Shown here: one piece after another, positions 4,400 through 5,434 of the stretch
Layout: each line of letters begins with the position of its first letter
How positions within the stretch are numbered: position 1 is the stretch's first letter
NCBI GenBank assembly: GCA_937915335.1
Contig: CALDLZ010000457.1
Location: 1-5,434, forward strand
Reading direction: 5' to 3'
DNA length: 5,434 bases
Origin: an uncultured Faecalibacterium sp.
GTDB taxonomy: Bacteria; Bacillota; Clostridia; Oscillospirales; Ruminococcaceae
Position numbers and translations under genes: made by a program
The notes under the pieces: generated by a model
Database searches by the model: none
Seen by the model: the letters and a program-made list of their open reading frames with translations, nothing else
What the model was told of the DNA's origin: nothing

Positions 4400-5434
4400 A
4401 TGCCAGTCATCATCACCTTTATTGCCGCGGTGTTCGTGTTCAGCGCCGTCATCGCCATCCATGAGTTCGGACACTTCCTGGTGGCAAAGCTTTGCGGCGT
4501 GCAGGTCAACGAGTTCTCCATTGGCATGGGGCCGGTGCTGTGCAAGCGGGTGCACAAGGGCACCCAGTACAGCATCCGTGCCCTGCCTGTGGGCGGTTTT
4601 GTGGCCCTGGAAGGGGAGGAGAGCCCTGAGAGCCAGCAGGCGGAGGAACGGTCAACCCCCTCAGCCGCCGATGGCGGCTCTTCCCCTGATCGGGAAACCC
4701 CTGGCATGACGGAAACGCCTGCCGAGGGAGAAAAGCCTGCGGGCATCCCGTTAAATGATGCCCCTGTCTGGCAGAGGGCGCTCATTATGGCGGCGGGTGC
4801 CTTTATGAACTTCCTGCTGGGCTTCGTGGTCATGGTGGCGCTCATCGCCACCCAGAGTGACCCCATCACCAGCAAGGTCATCTATCAGGTGGACGAGAAC
4901 GCCCTCTGCGGCCAGACCGGCCTGCAGGCGGGGGATAAGATCGTTGCCGTGAACAACCGCCGGTGCTTCGTGGCGAACGATATCCTCTACGAGCTCATGC
5001 GCACCGAGGACTACACCGCCGATTTTACCGTTCTGCGGGACGGCAAGACCGTCGAGCTGCCCGGCGTGCGGTTCGACACCTGGCAGGATGACAGCGGCGA
5101 GACCCACATGACGCTGGGCTTCACCGTCTACGGCATCAAAAAAACACCGATGAACGTGATAAAGGAAGCGGGCAACAGCGTGCTCTACTACGGGCGCATC
5201 ATCTTTACCTCGCTGACCGACCTTTTGCGGGGCCGGGAGAGCATCAACGATCTCTCGGGCCCGGTGGGCATCGTGACGGCCATCGGCCAGGCGGCAAGCT
5301 ACGGCGTGCGGGACCTGTTCGAGCTGTTGGTGCTCATTACCGTGAACCTGGGCATCTTCAACCTGCTGCCCTTCCCGGCGCTGGACGGCGGCAAGGTGGT
5401 GCTCCTGCTTATCGAGGGCGTGACCGGCCATGCC
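4400..5434 (+). CDS. rseP: Site-2 intramembrane zinc metalloprotease RseP/RasP, 3' end missing
   Basis: This is an M50-family site-2 protease, which cuts membrane-embedded substrates such as anti-sigma factors or signal-peptide remnants (called RasP in Bacillus). The 345 residues in the window lack a stop; about 35-40 C-terminal residues with the last membrane span are probably beyond the edge. TM1 (about 3-30) contains the zinc-binding HEFGH (21-25) with E22 catalytic. TM2 (about 126-150) carries the AAGAFMNFLLG motif. A PDZ domain lies around 158-222, with GLQAGD at 174-179, and SGPVGI is at 286-291. The TM3 region has NLLPFPALDGG (321-331), with D329 the third zinc ligand. The start follows from the ribosome binding site at 4389. 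Unusual is a hydrophilic, Pro/Glu/Ser/Thr-rich linker of about 50 residues (72-121), where relatives I recall have about 20. Its middle (about 86-110) is encoded by the inverted-repeat stretch at 4656-4730. The reading frame is intact through it. Confidence 0.94.
   Translation, partial: MPVIITFIAAVFVFSAVIAIHEFGHFLVAKLCGVQVNEFSIGMGPVLCKRVHKGTQYSIRALPVGGFVALEGEESPESQQAEERSTPSAADGGSSPDRETPGMTETPAEGEKPAGIPLNDAPVWQRALIMAAGAFMNFLLGFVVMVALIATQSDPITSKVIYQVDENALCGQTGLQAGDKIVAVNNRRCFVANDILYELMRTEDYTADFTVLRDGKTVELPGVRFDTWQDDSGETHMTLGFTVYGIKKTPMNVIKEAGNSVLYYGRIIFTSLTDLLRGRESINDLSGPVGIVTAIGQAASYGVRDLFELLVLITVNLGIFNLLPFPALDGGKVVLLLIEGVTGHA
4656..4730 (+). repeat. Palindromic repeat-like element inserted in frame within rseP
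   Basis: The stretch has imperfect terminal inverted repeats, CCCTCAGC (4658-4665) against GCCGAGGG (4721-4728), seven of eight complementary. It also holds consecutive internal dyads: AGCCGCC-GAT-GGCGGCT (4663-4679, seven perfect pairs); TTCCC with GGGAA (4681-4685, 4692-4696); and a decayed GGCA with TGCC (4703-4706, 4720-4723). Its codons differ from the neighbourhood, with several CCT, GAA, TCA and CGG. It coincides with the extra hydrophilic residues of the RseP linker. The arrangement resembles small palindromic repeats that I recall as dispersed in Faecalibacterium-type genomes; this resemblance is from memory and only one copy is visible here. Confidence 0.5.

Noticed and set aside
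4128..4709. Plus-strand open frame overlapping the end of dxr and the start of rseP
   Set aside because: It is out of frame with both genes, and its translation is a Ser/Arg/Pro-rich shadow with no recognisable domain.

Overview
The window holds one co-directional, housekeeping gene block on the + strand: pyrH - frr - uppS - cdsA - dxr - rseP, with rseP cut by the right edge. All six proteins are recognised from family motifs and full-length architecture, and this order is a classic conserved Firmicutes cluster (usually downstream of rpsB-tsf). Strong Shine-Dalgarno sites, codons ending mostly in G or C, and the gene order point to a GC-rich member of the Clostridia. The codon style, and a palindromic repeat-like stretch inside rseP, suggest a gut Oscillospiraceae/Ruminococcaceae relative (Faecalibacterium/Subdoligranulum/Gemmiger type). 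That genus-level placement is an inference from memory, not a database result.

Layout. Bases 1-149 are AT-richer and non-coding and carry a good sigma-A-like promoter (TTTACT-17-TAAAAT) that should start a transcript about 60 nt before pyrH. pyrH (150-860) and frr (949-1503) are separated by 88 nt containing a compact hairpin. frr and uppS are separated by 113 nt with three dyad symmetries, one of them a convincing intrinsic-terminator shape (11-bp stem plus TTTTT). uppS (1617-2330), cdsA (2362-3222), dxr (3239-4390) and rseP (4400-5434, partial) are then tightly packed with gaps of 31, 16 and 9 nt, as expected for one operon.

Function. PyrH makes UDP for RNA and for UDP-sugars, and Frr recycles ribosomes. 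Dxr commits carbon to the MEP isoprenoid pathway, and UppS converts isoprenoid units into undecaprenyl diphosphate, the lipid carrier for cell-wall synthesis. CdsA makes CDP-diacylglycerol for phospholipids, and RseP/RasP is the site-2 intramembrane protease. The cluster therefore links nucleotide supply and translation to envelope synthesis.

Most notable points: (1) the linker of RseP between the first membrane segment region and the second contains roughly 25-30 extra hydrophilic residues, encoded by a stretch with terminal and internal inverted repeats that looks like a palindromic repeat inserted in frame; (2) the terminator-like hairpin between frr and uppS has no visible promoter after it and overlaps a possible competing stem, so it may be an attenuator controlling the envelope half of the cluster. 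I see no wholly new multi-gene system here.
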